The translations under genes and the position numbers were made by a program. Shown here piece by piece: positions 29,246-36,946 of a stretch of DNA of 50,559 nt (positions are counted from its first letter, which is position 1; each line of letters starts with the position of its first letter). The stretch is from Intestinibacter bartlettii. GTDB taxonomy: Bacteria > Bacillota > Clostridia > Peptostreptococcales > Peptostreptococcaceae. Below the pieces are notes generated by a model, which was given only the letters and a program-made list of their open reading frames with translations, had not been told where the DNA came from and did not search any database. The stretch lies in the NCBI RefSeq assembly GCF_018917435.1, contig NZ_JAHLOQ010000021.1, positions 1-50,559 on the forward strand, read 5' to 3'.

Positions 29246-30256
29246 TTGATAACACAAAAAAAATTTTTAATAGCAGAACAAGAATTTGAAAGAGAATTAT
29301 TTGGAAATTTTGATGAAAACATTAAATTAATTGAAGATACATTAAGTATAGATGTTATTTTAAGAGAAGGTAACATTGTTTTAATGGGTAAGGAAAAAAA
29401 TGTAGACTTGGCTTATAAGTTAATGACAGAATTACAAGATACAGTGATAAAAGGGAAATCACTAGATAAACAGTCAGTTACTTATAGTTTATCATTACTG
29501 CTTGAAGGTAGTGAAATGATGATAAAAGAATTAGATGATGTTATTGTAGTTACTAAAAAAGGTAAAGCAGTACAACCTAAAACTCTAGGTCAAAAGAAAT
29601 ATATTGAACTGATAAACCAAAATGATATAACTTTTGGTATAGGCCCAGCTGGTACAGGAAAAACTTATCTAGCAGTTGCTATGGCTGTGAATGCATTTAA
29701 AAAAGACGAAGTAAATAGAATTGTATTAACAAGACCAGCAGTTGAGGCTGGAGAAAGTTTAGGATTTTTACCAGGAGATTTAAAAGATAAAGTAGACCCT
29801 TACTTAAGACCGTTATACGATGCTTTATTCGATATGCTTGGTGGGGAAAGAGTAAATAAATTCTTAGAAAGAGGAACTATAGAAGTTGCACCACTTGCTT
29901 TTATGAGAGGTAGAACTTTAGATAATGCATTTATAATTTTAGACGAAGCTCAAAATACAACACCAGAGCAAATGAAGATGTTTTTAACAAGACTTGGATT
30001 TGGCTCTAAAGCTGTTGTAACTGGCGATATAACTCAGACAGATTTACCAGATAAAAAGAAAAGTGGTTTAGTGCAAGCTACAACTATACTTGAAAATATA
30101 AAAGGAATTGGTAAAATAGAACTTACAGAAAAGGACGTTGTAAGACATGAGCTAGTTCAAAGAATTATCAAAGCTTATGATAAATATGAAAAAAAAGAAG
30201 AGTTTAGAAAAAATAAAAGAGAAAAAGAAAAAATAGCGAAAAATTCTAAAAGATAA
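29246..30256 (+). CDS. phoH: PhoH family ATPase
   Basis: A cytoplasmic ATPase or RNA helicase-like protein of uncertain role, linked to RNA processing together with YbeY. Walker A is GIGPAGTGKTYLAVAMAV at about 131-148; Walker B is IILDEAQNTT at about 230-239; RPAVEAGESLGFLPGD and VTGDITQTDLP are family motifs. The N-terminal 100 residues resemble a KH-like domain. The TTG start lies 10 bases after AGGAGG. The next gene is ybeY; the pgpH/yqfF gene often found between them is absent. Confidence 0.94.
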   Translation: MITQKKFLIAEQEFERELFGNFDENIKLIEDTLSIDVILREGNIVLMGKEKNVDLAYKLMTELQDTVIKGKSLDKQSVTYSLSLLLEGSEMMIKELDDVIVVTKKGKAVQPKTLGQKKYIELINQNDITFGIGPAGTGKTYLAVAMAVNAFKKDEVNRIVLTRPAVEAGESLGFLPGDLKDKVDPYLRPLYDALFDMLGGERVNKFLERGTIEVAPLAFMRGRTLDNAFIILDEAQNTTPEQMKMFLTRLGFGSKAVVTGDITQTDLPDKKKSGLVQATTILENIKGIGKIELTEKDVVRHELVQRIIKAYDKYEKKEEFRKNKREKEKIAKNSKR

Positions 30257-30360
30257 GAATTTAAAAATGAATTATAAAGATAATAAAAAATATATAGCAA
30301 AATAATATGCTAATATAAAATACAAAATAGAAAGATAAATTTAAAATAGTAGGTGAATGT

Positions 30361-30822
30361 ATGGAATTAATAATAGATGATAGACAAGATAAATTAGAAG
30401 TTAGCGAAGAATTAATAGAAAAAATAAAAGATATTATACTAGAATGTTTAGATTATGAAGATTATGATGATAATTATGAAGTAAGCTTATCTTTTGTGGA
30501 TAACAAAGAAATACATCAATTAAACAAAGAATATAGAGGAATAGACAGAGCAACAGATGTATTATCATTCCCTCTTTTAGTAGAAGATGAATTTGGAATA
30601 GACTTTGGTGAAGAATCTCTAGGAGATATAGTAATATCTTTAGAAAGGGCATTTGAACAAAGTCAAGAGTATAATCATAGTTTTGAAAGGGAAGTATGTT
30701 TTTTAGTTTGTCACAGTATGTTCCATTTATTAGGATATGATCACGATACTGAAGAAAATACAAAAGAAATGAGACAAAAAGAAGAGTATATTTTAAACAA
30801 GTTAGGGATAACAAGGGAGTAG
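30361..30822 (+). CDS. ybeY: Endoribonuclease YbeY
   Basis: A zinc-dependent RNase for 16S rRNA 3'-end maturation and 70S quality control. The metal site H-S-M-F-H-L-L-G-Y-D-H is at about 119-129, and RGIDRATDVLSFP at about 60-72 is the other signature. The 153-residue length is normal. AGGTG precedes the ATG. The dgkA-like gene begins 6 bases after its stop. Confidence 0.95.
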   Translation: MELIIDDRQDKLEVSEELIEKIKDIILECLDYEDYDDNYEVSLSFVDNKEIHQLNKEYRGIDRATDVLSFPLLVEDEFGIDFGEESLGDIVISLERAFEQSQEYNHSFEREVCFLVCHSMFHLLGYDHDTEENTKEMRQKEEYILNKLGITRE

Positions 30823-30828
30823 GTTTTT

Positions 30829-31551
30829 ATGAAAAGAAACAAACCACGCCAAAATATTATAAAGGCATTTAATGCAGCAATTGAAGGAGTTATATATACA
30901 TTTAAGCATGAAAGAAATATGAAAATTCACTATGTTATAGCGGTAGTAGTGCTTGTAGTGAGCTTATTTCTAAATTTAAGTAGAGTAGAAATGATGATAT
31001 TATTACTATCTATAAGTTTAGTAATCGTATCAGAAATGTTTAATACAGCAATAGAAAATGCAGTAGACTTAACTACAAATGAGATTCATCCATTGGCCAA
31101 AATCGCAAAAGACGTAGCAGCAGGTGGAGTTTTAATTGCATCATTAAATGCGGTGGCCGTGGGATATTTGATTTTTTATGATAAATTTATGCATTTATCT
31201 CAATCAGTAATAGTTTCAATCAGAAAATCAGATCCGCATGTAACTTTAATATGCATAGTATTAGTTTTAATCTCTGTAGTAGTAGTTAAAGCACTTACAG
31301 CTACAGGAACACCACTTCAAGGTGGGATGCCAAGTGGCCATGCGGCACTTGCATTTGCGCTTGCTACATCTATAACTATGATTATAGAAAATCCAATTGT
31401 AGCAGCCTTAGGTTATATAATGGCAGTGCTAGTAGCACAAAGCCGAATAGAAGGAAAAATACATACATTTTGGGAGACGGTAGCTGGGGCCTTGCTTGGT
31501 ATATTAGTGGCAATGCTTGTCTTCCAAATTAAAATATTTAACTTTTATTAA
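30829..31551 (+). CDS. DgkA-type undecaprenol/diacylglycerol kinase fused to a PAP2 phosphatase
   Basis: A 240-residue membrane protein of two parts. Residues 1-125 are a DgkA-like kinase: the amphipathic NIIKAFNAAIEGVIYTFKHERN, two helices, and the signature SEMFNTAIENAVDLTT. Gram-positive DgkA makes undecaprenyl phosphate from undecaprenol. Residues about 130-240 are a PAP2 domain with GMPSGHAALAFALAT and SRIEGKIHTFWETVAGALLG. In the PAP2 signature the usual K-x6-RP reads K-x6-TP and the final Asp of the SR-x5-H-x3-D motif is Glu. Both halves could supply undecaprenyl phosphate for wall synthesis (inference). It lies between ybeY and era, where dgkA is normally found. Confidence 0.88.
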   Translation: MKRNKPRQNIIKAFNAAIEGVIYTFKHERNMKIHYVIAVVVLVVSLFLNLSRVEMMILLLSISLVIVSEMFNTAIENAVDLTTNEIHPLAKIAKDVAAGGVLIASLNAVAVGYLIFYDKFMHLSQSVIVSIRKSDPHVTLICIVLVLISVVVVKALTATGTPLQGGMPSGHAALAFALATSITMIIENPIVAALGYIMAVLVAQSRIEGKIHTFWETVAGALLGILVAMLVFQIKIFNFY

Positions 31552-31904
31552 AAAAATTTAATTAAAGTAAATAGATAATAGTTAAATTATATCTTTGTGT
31601 TATAATATAGTATTATGGTAAGAATATGAATAAGATTAAGTTTAAAAATTATATTTAAAAGCACCATATAATATAGTAGAGAATTATTTTTATAAAGTAT
31701 ATATAATATAAATTACTTATTCTGAATTTAGAATGAGATAATATTACTTACATTAAATATTAAAAAACTTAAAAATAATAAAATTCAATTATATATGCTC
31801 AAAATATAAAAATCTTATTACCAAAGAATTTTGCTAAGGGTGACTTTTAAGCAATGACAAAATAAATAAAATTAGTAAAAGACAAGAAGTTAGGAGAAAT
31901 GTAA
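31552..31904 (+). other. 353-bp leader region of era
   Basis: AT-rich, with no reading frame of note. A consensus extended -10 (TG-T-TATAAT, 31598-31606) would give a leader of about 290 bases for era; a second TATAAT is at 31667-31672. I see no terminator after dgkA, no riboswitch signature, and no T-box. Confidence 0.45.
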
Positions 31905-32795
31905 ATGTTCAAATCAGGATTTGTTAGTATAGTAGGTAGACCAAATGTAGGAAAATCAACATTAATGAACAATGTAGTAGGAGAAAAAATAGCTATAATG
32001 AGTGATAAACCTCAAACTACAAGAAACACAATACAAGCTGTGTACACTGATGAAGATTGCCAAATTGTATTTTTGGATACACCAGGTATACACAAACCAA
32101 AAAATAAATTAGGCGAATTTATGGTAAAATCAGCAACAGATGCATTCAAAAATGTTGATTTAGTATTATTCGTAGTAGACGATTCAAAAAAAATCGGACC
32201 TGGAGATAGAAAAATAATAGAAGATTTAAAAGGAATAAAAACTCCAGTAATATTAGTTTTAAATAAGATAGATAAATTAGAAGAAGCTGAGTTATTTGAA
32301 TTAATGCAATTATACTCAAAAGAAGAAGTATTCAAAGAAATAGTTCCAATATCAGCTCTTAAAGGAAGAAATGTAAATGAACTATTAAAAGTTATAGGAA
32401 AATATCTTGAAGAAGGACCAAAATATTTCCCAGATTATATGATAACTGACCAACCAGAAAGAGTACTTGTTTCAGAATTAATAAGAGAAAAAGTATTACA
32501 TTACTTAAATGATGAAGTACCTCACGGAGTTGCTGTAGAAGTTGAAAGAATGAAATCAAGAAATGATAAAGATATAGTAGATATATCTGCTGTTATTTAC
32601 TGTGAGAGAGATTCTCATAAAGGTATAATAATAGGGAAAAATGGTAGAAAATTAAAAGGTATAGGAAAATCAGCCAGAGAAGATATGGAGCTTTTATTAG
32701 GTTCAAAAATAAATCTTCAATTATGGGTAAAAGTAAAAGAAAATTGGAGAAATCTACAAAATTACATCAGTGATTTTGGATATAATGATAAATAA
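31905..32795 (+). CDS. era: GTPase Era
   Basis: An essential GTPase that binds the 3' end of 16S rRNA during 30S maturation. G1 GRPNVGKST is at about 10-18, with the switch DKPQTTRNTIQAVYT, G3 DTPGIHKP and G4 NKID. The C-terminal KH domain contains IIGKNGRKLKGIGKSAREDM at about 245-264. The length of 296 is normal. TAGGAG precedes the ATG. mgtE begins 11 bases downstream. Confidence 0.97.
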   Translation: MFKSGFVSIVGRPNVGKSTLMNNVVGEKIAIMSDKPQTTRNTIQAVYTDEDCQIVFLDTPGIHKPKNKLGEFMVKSATDAFKNVDLVLFVVDDSKKIGPGDRKIIEDLKGIKTPVILVLNKIDKLEEAELFELMQLYSKEEVFKEIVPISALKGRNVNELLKVIGKYLEEGPKYFPDYMITDQPERVLVSELIREKVLHYLNDEVPHGVAVEVERMKSRNDKDIVDISAVIYCERDSHKGIIIGKNGRKLKGIGKSAREDMELLLGSKINLQLWVKVKENWRNLQNYISDFGYNDK

Positions 32796-32806
32796 AGGTG
32801 GATTAT

Positions 32807-34195
32807 ATGGATAGGAAAAATGATGATTCTAGACTGTTGTTAGAACAGGTGAATGATTTATTAGAAAATAACAAAGTATTGGAACTAAGGGAACTATTAG
32901 AAGAATACCATACTATGGATATCTTAGATGTAATGGAAGACTTAGATGAAGAAATGAAAGTAAAGCTTTTTGAAGTTTTGCCAATTGATGTATCAGCATC
33001 AATTCTAGAAGAAAGCGGATCAGACTTTTTTAGAACAATGCTTTCATTAATAGATGTACAACATGGAAGAAATATCTTAGAACAAATGTCTCTAGATGAT
33101 TTAACAGATATATTAAGCGAATTAGAAGAAGATGAAAAGCAAAGAATAATAAATCTATTAAATAAAGAAGATGCAGAAGACGTAAAAAAACTTCTTGGAT
33201 ATGAAGAAGAATCGACTGGTGGTATAATGACTACTGGTTATATCGAAGTCAATGAAAATATGACAGCAAAAGAAGCTATTGAGCATATGAGAAAACATGC
33301 AGAAGATGCTGAAACTATATACTACATATATGTTGTTGACGATGATGAAAAACTAGTTGGAGTATTATCACTTAGAGAGCTTATAACAGCAAGAGACTCT
33401 GTTGTTGTAACAGATTTAATGAGTGAAAATATAATCTCAGTATATGACGATGATGATAGAGAACTAGCTGTAAAATTAGTATCAAAATATGATTTAATAG
33501 CTATACCTGTTGTTGATAGAGATAATGTTTTAAGAGGTATAATAACTGTCGATGATATAATAGATGTTATGGAAGAGGAAGCAACAGAAGATTTATATAA
33601 ATTAGCTGGGTCTTCTGAACATGAAAGAGATGTAGCCGAAAAACCAAACTCAACTATGTTGGAACAAATAGCATCATCGGTAAGAGCAAGAATTCCTTGG
33701 CTAATATTAATATTAATAGGTGGATTATTCACTGCAATCATATTAACTAAAACTACTTTTGTAGAAGGGTTAACTTATGTTAAATTCTTATGCTTCGTGC
33801 CTGTTATATTAGGTATGGGTGGAAGTGTTGGAATGCAAGCTTCATCACTTACAATAATGACTTTATCCAATAATGAAGAAAACATAGATTTTAAAACAGT
33901 ACTAAAAGAAGGTGCTGTTGGATTAATTACAGGATTAGTATGCTCTATTATTATAGGTATAATGGCATATGTAATCTTGAACAACTTAAATATGGCTATA
34001 GTAATAGCTATTTGTGTATTAATAAATATGGTTGTAGGTTCTATGATAGGTAGCTTTACACCACTTATGTTAAAGCATTTATCAGGGGATATATCTATAA
34101 TATCTTCACCACTAATATCTGTTTTACTTGATATGATAGGTGTAGTATTATTTTTCATAATAACAACTATATTTTTGTCAAAAATTGTTTTATAA
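32807..34195 (+). CDS. mgtE: Magnesium transporter MgtE
   Basis: A Mg2+-gated channel. The cytoplasmic N domain (about 1-130, Leu/Glu-rich superhelix) is followed by LLGYEEESTGGIMTTGYIEV, two CBS domains (about 135-255) that sense Mg2+, a connecting helix, and five membrane helices from about 290. GMGGSVGMQASSLTIMTL lies in the membrane domain near the pore. AAAGGTGG picks the ATG at 32807 over an in-frame GTG inside the ribosome-binding site. The gene is placed between era and yqzL-recO. There is no M-box riboswitch upstream. Confidence 0.95.
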   Translation: MDRKNDDSRLLLEQVNDLLENNKVLELRELLEEYHTMDILDVMEDLDEEMKVKLFEVLPIDVSASILEESGSDFFRTMLSLIDVQHGRNILEQMSLDDLTDILSELEEDEKQRIINLLNKEDAEDVKKLLGYEEESTGGIMTTGYIEVNENMTAKEAIEHMRKHAEDAETIYYIYVVDDDEKLVGVLSLRELITARDSVVVTDLMSENIISVYDDDDRELAVKLVSKYDLIAIPVVDRDNVLRGIITVDDIIDVMEEEATEDLYKLAGSSEHERDVAEKPNSTMLEQIASSVRARIPWLILILIGGLFTAIILTKTTFVEGLTYVKFLCFVPVILGMGGSVGMQASSLTIMTLSNNEENIDFKTVLKEGAVGLITGLVCSIIIGIMAYVILNNLNMAIVIAICVLINMVVGSMIGSFTPLMLKHLSGDISIISSPLISVLLDMIGVVLFFIITTIFLSKIVL

Positions 34196-34210
34196 ATAAA
34201 TGAATTTTTT

Positions 34211-34259
34211 AACCTCTTCTTACAAAAACTATGAATAAAATGTAAGAAGGGGGTTTTTT
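34211..34259 (+). terminator. Terminator hairpin after mgtE, overlapping the yqzL ribosome-binding site
   Basis: A 12-bp stem (34213-34224 with 34241-34252) is followed by TTTTTT. The 3' arm contains AAGGGGG, the ribosome-binding site of yqzL. Confidence 0.8.
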
Positions 34260-34261
34260 AG

Positions 34262-34417
34262 ATGTATAAATTACTTTGGGAAGTTTTTAAAAAAACTGGG
34301 AGCATAGAAGCATATTTATATCTATACGACTATCGAATTTTAAATAAACAGAAATTCGAAAAAAGGGAGACGTTGAATAATAATGGTGATTGTAAACACC
34401 CAAGGAATAGTCCTTAG
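34262..34417 (+). CDS. yqzL: YqzL-like small protein
   Basis: A 51-residue protein beginning [19 protein letters not shown]. The W-x-x-F-x-x-TG-x-I-x-x-YL pattern is that of YqzL proteins, which in Bacillus lie between era and recO, as here. AAGGGGG (34247-34253) is 8 bases before the ATG. The last 35 bases overlap recO in another frame; the conserved part ends at about residue 30, so the tail may be unconstrained. Its function is unknown. Confidence 0.7.
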   Translation: MYKLLWEVFKKTGSIEAYLYLYDYRILNKQKFEKRETLNNNGDCKHPRNSP

Positions 34418-35147
34418 GGCAGTTAAATACAAAGAAAATGACTTAATACTAACCATATACTCAAGAAAATTAGGAAAGATATCTGCAATTGCAAAAGGTG
34501 CAAGAAGAACTAAAAGTGCATTATTATCATCTTGTCAAGTTTTTGCATATTCAACCTTTACACTTAAAAAACAAGGAAATATGTATAGAGTTACTCAAAC
34601 AGAGATTATAAAGAGCTTTTACGAAATATCTTATAATCTAGATGCCTTTTCATATGCTACGTATATTATTCAGCTTATTGACTATAATGTAGAAGATGAG
34701 GTAACTAATAATAGACTATTTATTTTATTAGCACAAACCCTATATCTATTTGCCAAAGAAGATATAGACATGGTATTTATAAAAGATGTATTTGAATTAA
34801 AGTTTTTAGATTATATAGGATTTAAACCAATAGTTAATAGATGTAGTAATTGTGGTAATAAAAATTTAAATAACAGTGTATTTAATATATATGAAGGAGG
34901 AGTGATTTGCGAAAATTGTAGAGAACTTTTTGAGTATAATATGAAAATAGATTTAACAACTGTTAGACTAATGGAATATATATTAAATAATGACATTTTG
35001 ACATGTAATAAGGCAAAAGTATCAAAATATATAGTAAAGGAATTGGATATAATATTGAAAAGGTATTTAAATCAATATATTGACAATAGAGGGTTTAAGT
35101 CATTAAACTTAATAGAAAGCATAGAAAATAAAAAGGGAGCTGAATAA
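34383..35147 (+). CDS. recO: DNA repair protein RecO
   Basis: Loads RecA on SSB-coated DNA with RecR. The N-terminal OB fold has [20 protein letters not shown] and [20 protein letters not shown]; the central helical domain is followed by a zinc finger with CSNCG and CENC at about 156-181. Length 254 is normal. AAGGGAGA at 34362-34369 is about 13 bases from the ATG, a little far; coupling to yqzL may help. Confidence 0.94.
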   Translation: MVIVNTQGIVLRAVKYKENDLILTIYSRKLGKISAIAKGARRTKSALLSSCQVFAYSTFTLKKQGNMYRVTQTEIIKSFYEISYNLDAFSYATYIIQLIDYNVEDEVTNNRLFILLAQTLYLFAKEDIDMVFIKDVFELKFLDYIGFKPIVNRCSNCGNKNLNNSVFNIYEGGVICENCRELFEYNMKIDLTTVRLMEYILNNDILTCNKAKVSKYIVKELDIILKRYLNQYIDNRGFKSLNLIESIENKKGAE

Positions 35148-35148
35148 T

Positions 35149-35760
35149 ATGAGTCAAGTAACAATAGAAGCCATAGATAAGGTTTTAGAAAGATTACCTA
35201 AGGCTACTTATAAACAAGCTAAAGAAGCATTACAAAAAACTGATGGGAATGTAGTTGAAGCTATTATATATCTAGAATCTACTTATGATAATCTAAAAGG
35301 ATCTCCAAAGAAAACTACTGAAATATTTGGAAAAAACACAGAAGAATTAAAAGAGCAAGTTTTAGACTTAATAAAGAAAAGCAATGTTATTAGATTAATA
35401 GTTGAAAGAAATGGAGATACTATGTTGAATATACCACTTACTGTAGGTGTAGTAGGTGTTATAATAGGGCCAATGCTTACTTTAGTAGGATTATCAGCTG
35501 CAGTACTTTCAAAATGTAAGATAAAAATAGCTAACGAAGAAGGAGATACTGTTATAGATTTAGGTGAATTTAGTGAAGAAAAATTCAACACTATAAAAGA
35601 TATGGTATCAACTAAGGCAAAAGACGTAAAAACTGCTTTAGATAAAAATAAAGAATCCAACACTTATCCTAATAATGAAACAAAAAAAGATGATGATGAA
35701 ATAGTTATAAGTTTAGATAAAAAATCATATGAAGTAAAAGACGAAAAAAATAATCAATAA
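35149..35760 (+). CDS. DUF4342 protein with N-terminal UBA-like domain
   Basis: A 203-residue protein. Residues 1-45 look like a UBA-type three-helix bundle (AKEALQKTDGNVVEAIIYLE). Residues about 60-140 match DUF4342: a helix, then VIRLIVERNGDTMLNIPLTV, a hydrophobic Gly-rich segment GVVGVIIGPMLTLVGLSAAV, and CKIKIANEEGD. The tail (about 160-203) is charged and probably disordered. It starts one base after recO, so it is co-transcribed. Function is unknown. Confidence 0.8.
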   Translation: MSQVTIEAIDKVLERLPKATYKQAKEALQKTDGNVVEAIIYLESTYDNLKGSPKKTTEIFGKNTEELKEQVLDLIKKSNVIRLIVERNGDTMLNIPLTVGVVGVIIGPMLTLVGLSAAVLSKCKIKIANEEGDTVIDLGEFSEEKFNTIKDMVSTKAKDVKTALDKNKESNTYPNNETKKDDDEIVISLDKKSYEVKDEKNNQ

Positions 35761-35795
35761 TGAAAACTAAGAAAGATTTATATTTTTAAATAAAG

Positions 35796-35836
35796 TTAAG
35801 GTAGGATAAATATATTTTATTCTACCTTAGTTTTTT
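35796..35836 (+). terminator. Rho-independent terminator after the DUF4342 gene
   Basis: A 14-bp stem (35797-35810 with 35816-35829, one G-T pair) is followed by a T-run. Confidence 0.85.
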
Positions 35837-35897
35837 GAATTTGAATAAAAAATAAAGAAAAAAATATTTTTTTGATAGATAACTATACATTTTGGCT

Positions 35898-36002
35898 TAT
35901 AATAGTAGATAGGGCAACAATATTGACAAATTAAAGCACTTTTGTTATCCTAATCGTATTAACGAAGCACTTTAAAAGCCTTTCGTGTAAGCGAGAGGCT
36001 TT
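35898..36002 (+). ncRNA. Structured leader or small RNA upstream of glyQ
   Basis: TATAAT at 35898-35903 (a TTGATA lies 20 bp upstream, longer than ideal) should start a transcript near 35910. AGGGCAACAA (35911-35920) can pair with TTGTTATCCT (35942-35951) with one mismatch, and a perfect-length 11-bp hairpin closes at 35975-35985 with 35992-36002. Two AAGCACTTT copies (35934-35942, 35965-35973) lie 31 bp apart. It lacks the T-box sequence usual before aminoacyl-tRNA synthetase genes. I do not recognise the RNA family; it could be an attenuator, a separate small RNA, or an operator region. Confidence 0.45.
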
Positions 36003-36067
36003 AATATTATTAAATAAAATAAATAAATTTTCATAATATATTAGAAAATATTACAGGAGGTATTATT

Positions 36068-36946
36068 ATGAATTTTCAAGAAATGATACTTGCTTTACAA
36101 AATTATTGGGCTAAGCAAGGATGTATCATGATGCAACCTTATGACGTTGAAAAAGGTGCAGGAACTATGAATCCTAACACACTTTTACGTTCTTTAGGGC
36201 CAGAGCCATGGAGTGTGTGTTATGTTGAACCATCTAGAAGACCTGCAGACGGTAGATATGGTGAAAATCCAAACAGATTATATCAACATCACCAATTCCA
36301 AGTTATATTAAAACCATCACCAGATAATATACAAGACTTATATTTAAAAAGTTTAGAAGCGATAGGAATAAATCCATTAGAACACGATATAAGATTTGTT
36401 GAAGATAACTGGGAATCAACTACAGTTGGTGCTTGGGGTCTTGGATGGGAAGTTTGGTTAGATGGTATGGAAGTTACTCAGTTTACTTATTTCCAACAAG
36501 TTGGTGGTATAGAATGTGAGTTAGAAACTGGTGAAATTACATATGGTTTAGAAAGACTTGCTATGTATATACAAGATGTAGATAGTGTATACGATTTAAA
36601 ATGGAATGATAAAATAACTTACGGAGATGTATTCAAAAAACAAGAATATGAAAACACAATGTACGCATTTGAAGAATGTGACTCAGAAATGTTATTTAAT
36701 TTATTCGATATATATGAAAAAGAAGCTTTAAGAATACTAGATAGAGGATTAGTTATACCAGCTTATGACTATGTTTTAAAATGTTCACATACATTTAATA
36801 CATTAGATGCAAATGGGGCAATAGGGGTAAGCCAAAGAGCTTCATTTATAGGAAGAGTTAGAGATATGGCAAAAGCTGTTTCACAACTTTATGTTGAACA
36901 AAGAAAAGAAATGGGATACCCTCTTATAAAGGAAGGTGAAAAATAA
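36068..36946 (+). CDS. glyQ: Glycine-tRNA ligase alpha subunit
   Basis: The catalytic subunit of the bacterial alpha2beta2 Gly[21 protein letters not shown] opens the protein; [49 protein letters not shown] and FTYFQQVGG are family motifs. AGGAGG precedes the ATG. The stop overlaps the glyS start by one base. Length 292 is typical. Confidence 0.98.
   Translation: MNFQEMILALQNYWAKQGCIMMQPYDVEKGAGTMNPNTLLRSLGPEPWSVCYVEPSRRPADGRYGENPNRLYQHHQFQVILKPSPDNIQDLYLKSLEAIGINPLEHDIRFVEDNWESTTVGAWGLGWEVWLDGMEVTQFTYFQQVGGIECELETGEITYGLERLAMYIQDVDSVYDLKWNDKITYGDVFKKQEYENTMYAFEECDSEMLFNLFDIYEKEALRILDRGLVIPAYDYVLKCSHTFNTLDANGAIGVSQRASFIGRVRDMAKAVSQLYVEQRKEMGYPLIKEGEK

Noticed and set aside
32700-32806. An M-box riboswitch before mgtE
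   Set aside because: mgtE starts 11 bases after era; there is no room for a leader.
33322-34158. Two - strand open frames within mgtE
   Set aside because: Ser/Thr/Ile-rich shadows of a strongly supported gene.
35837-36067. A glycine T-box riboswitch before glyQS
   Set aside because: The T-box core (GGTGGTACCGCG-like) and a matching terminator/antiterminator pair are absent.
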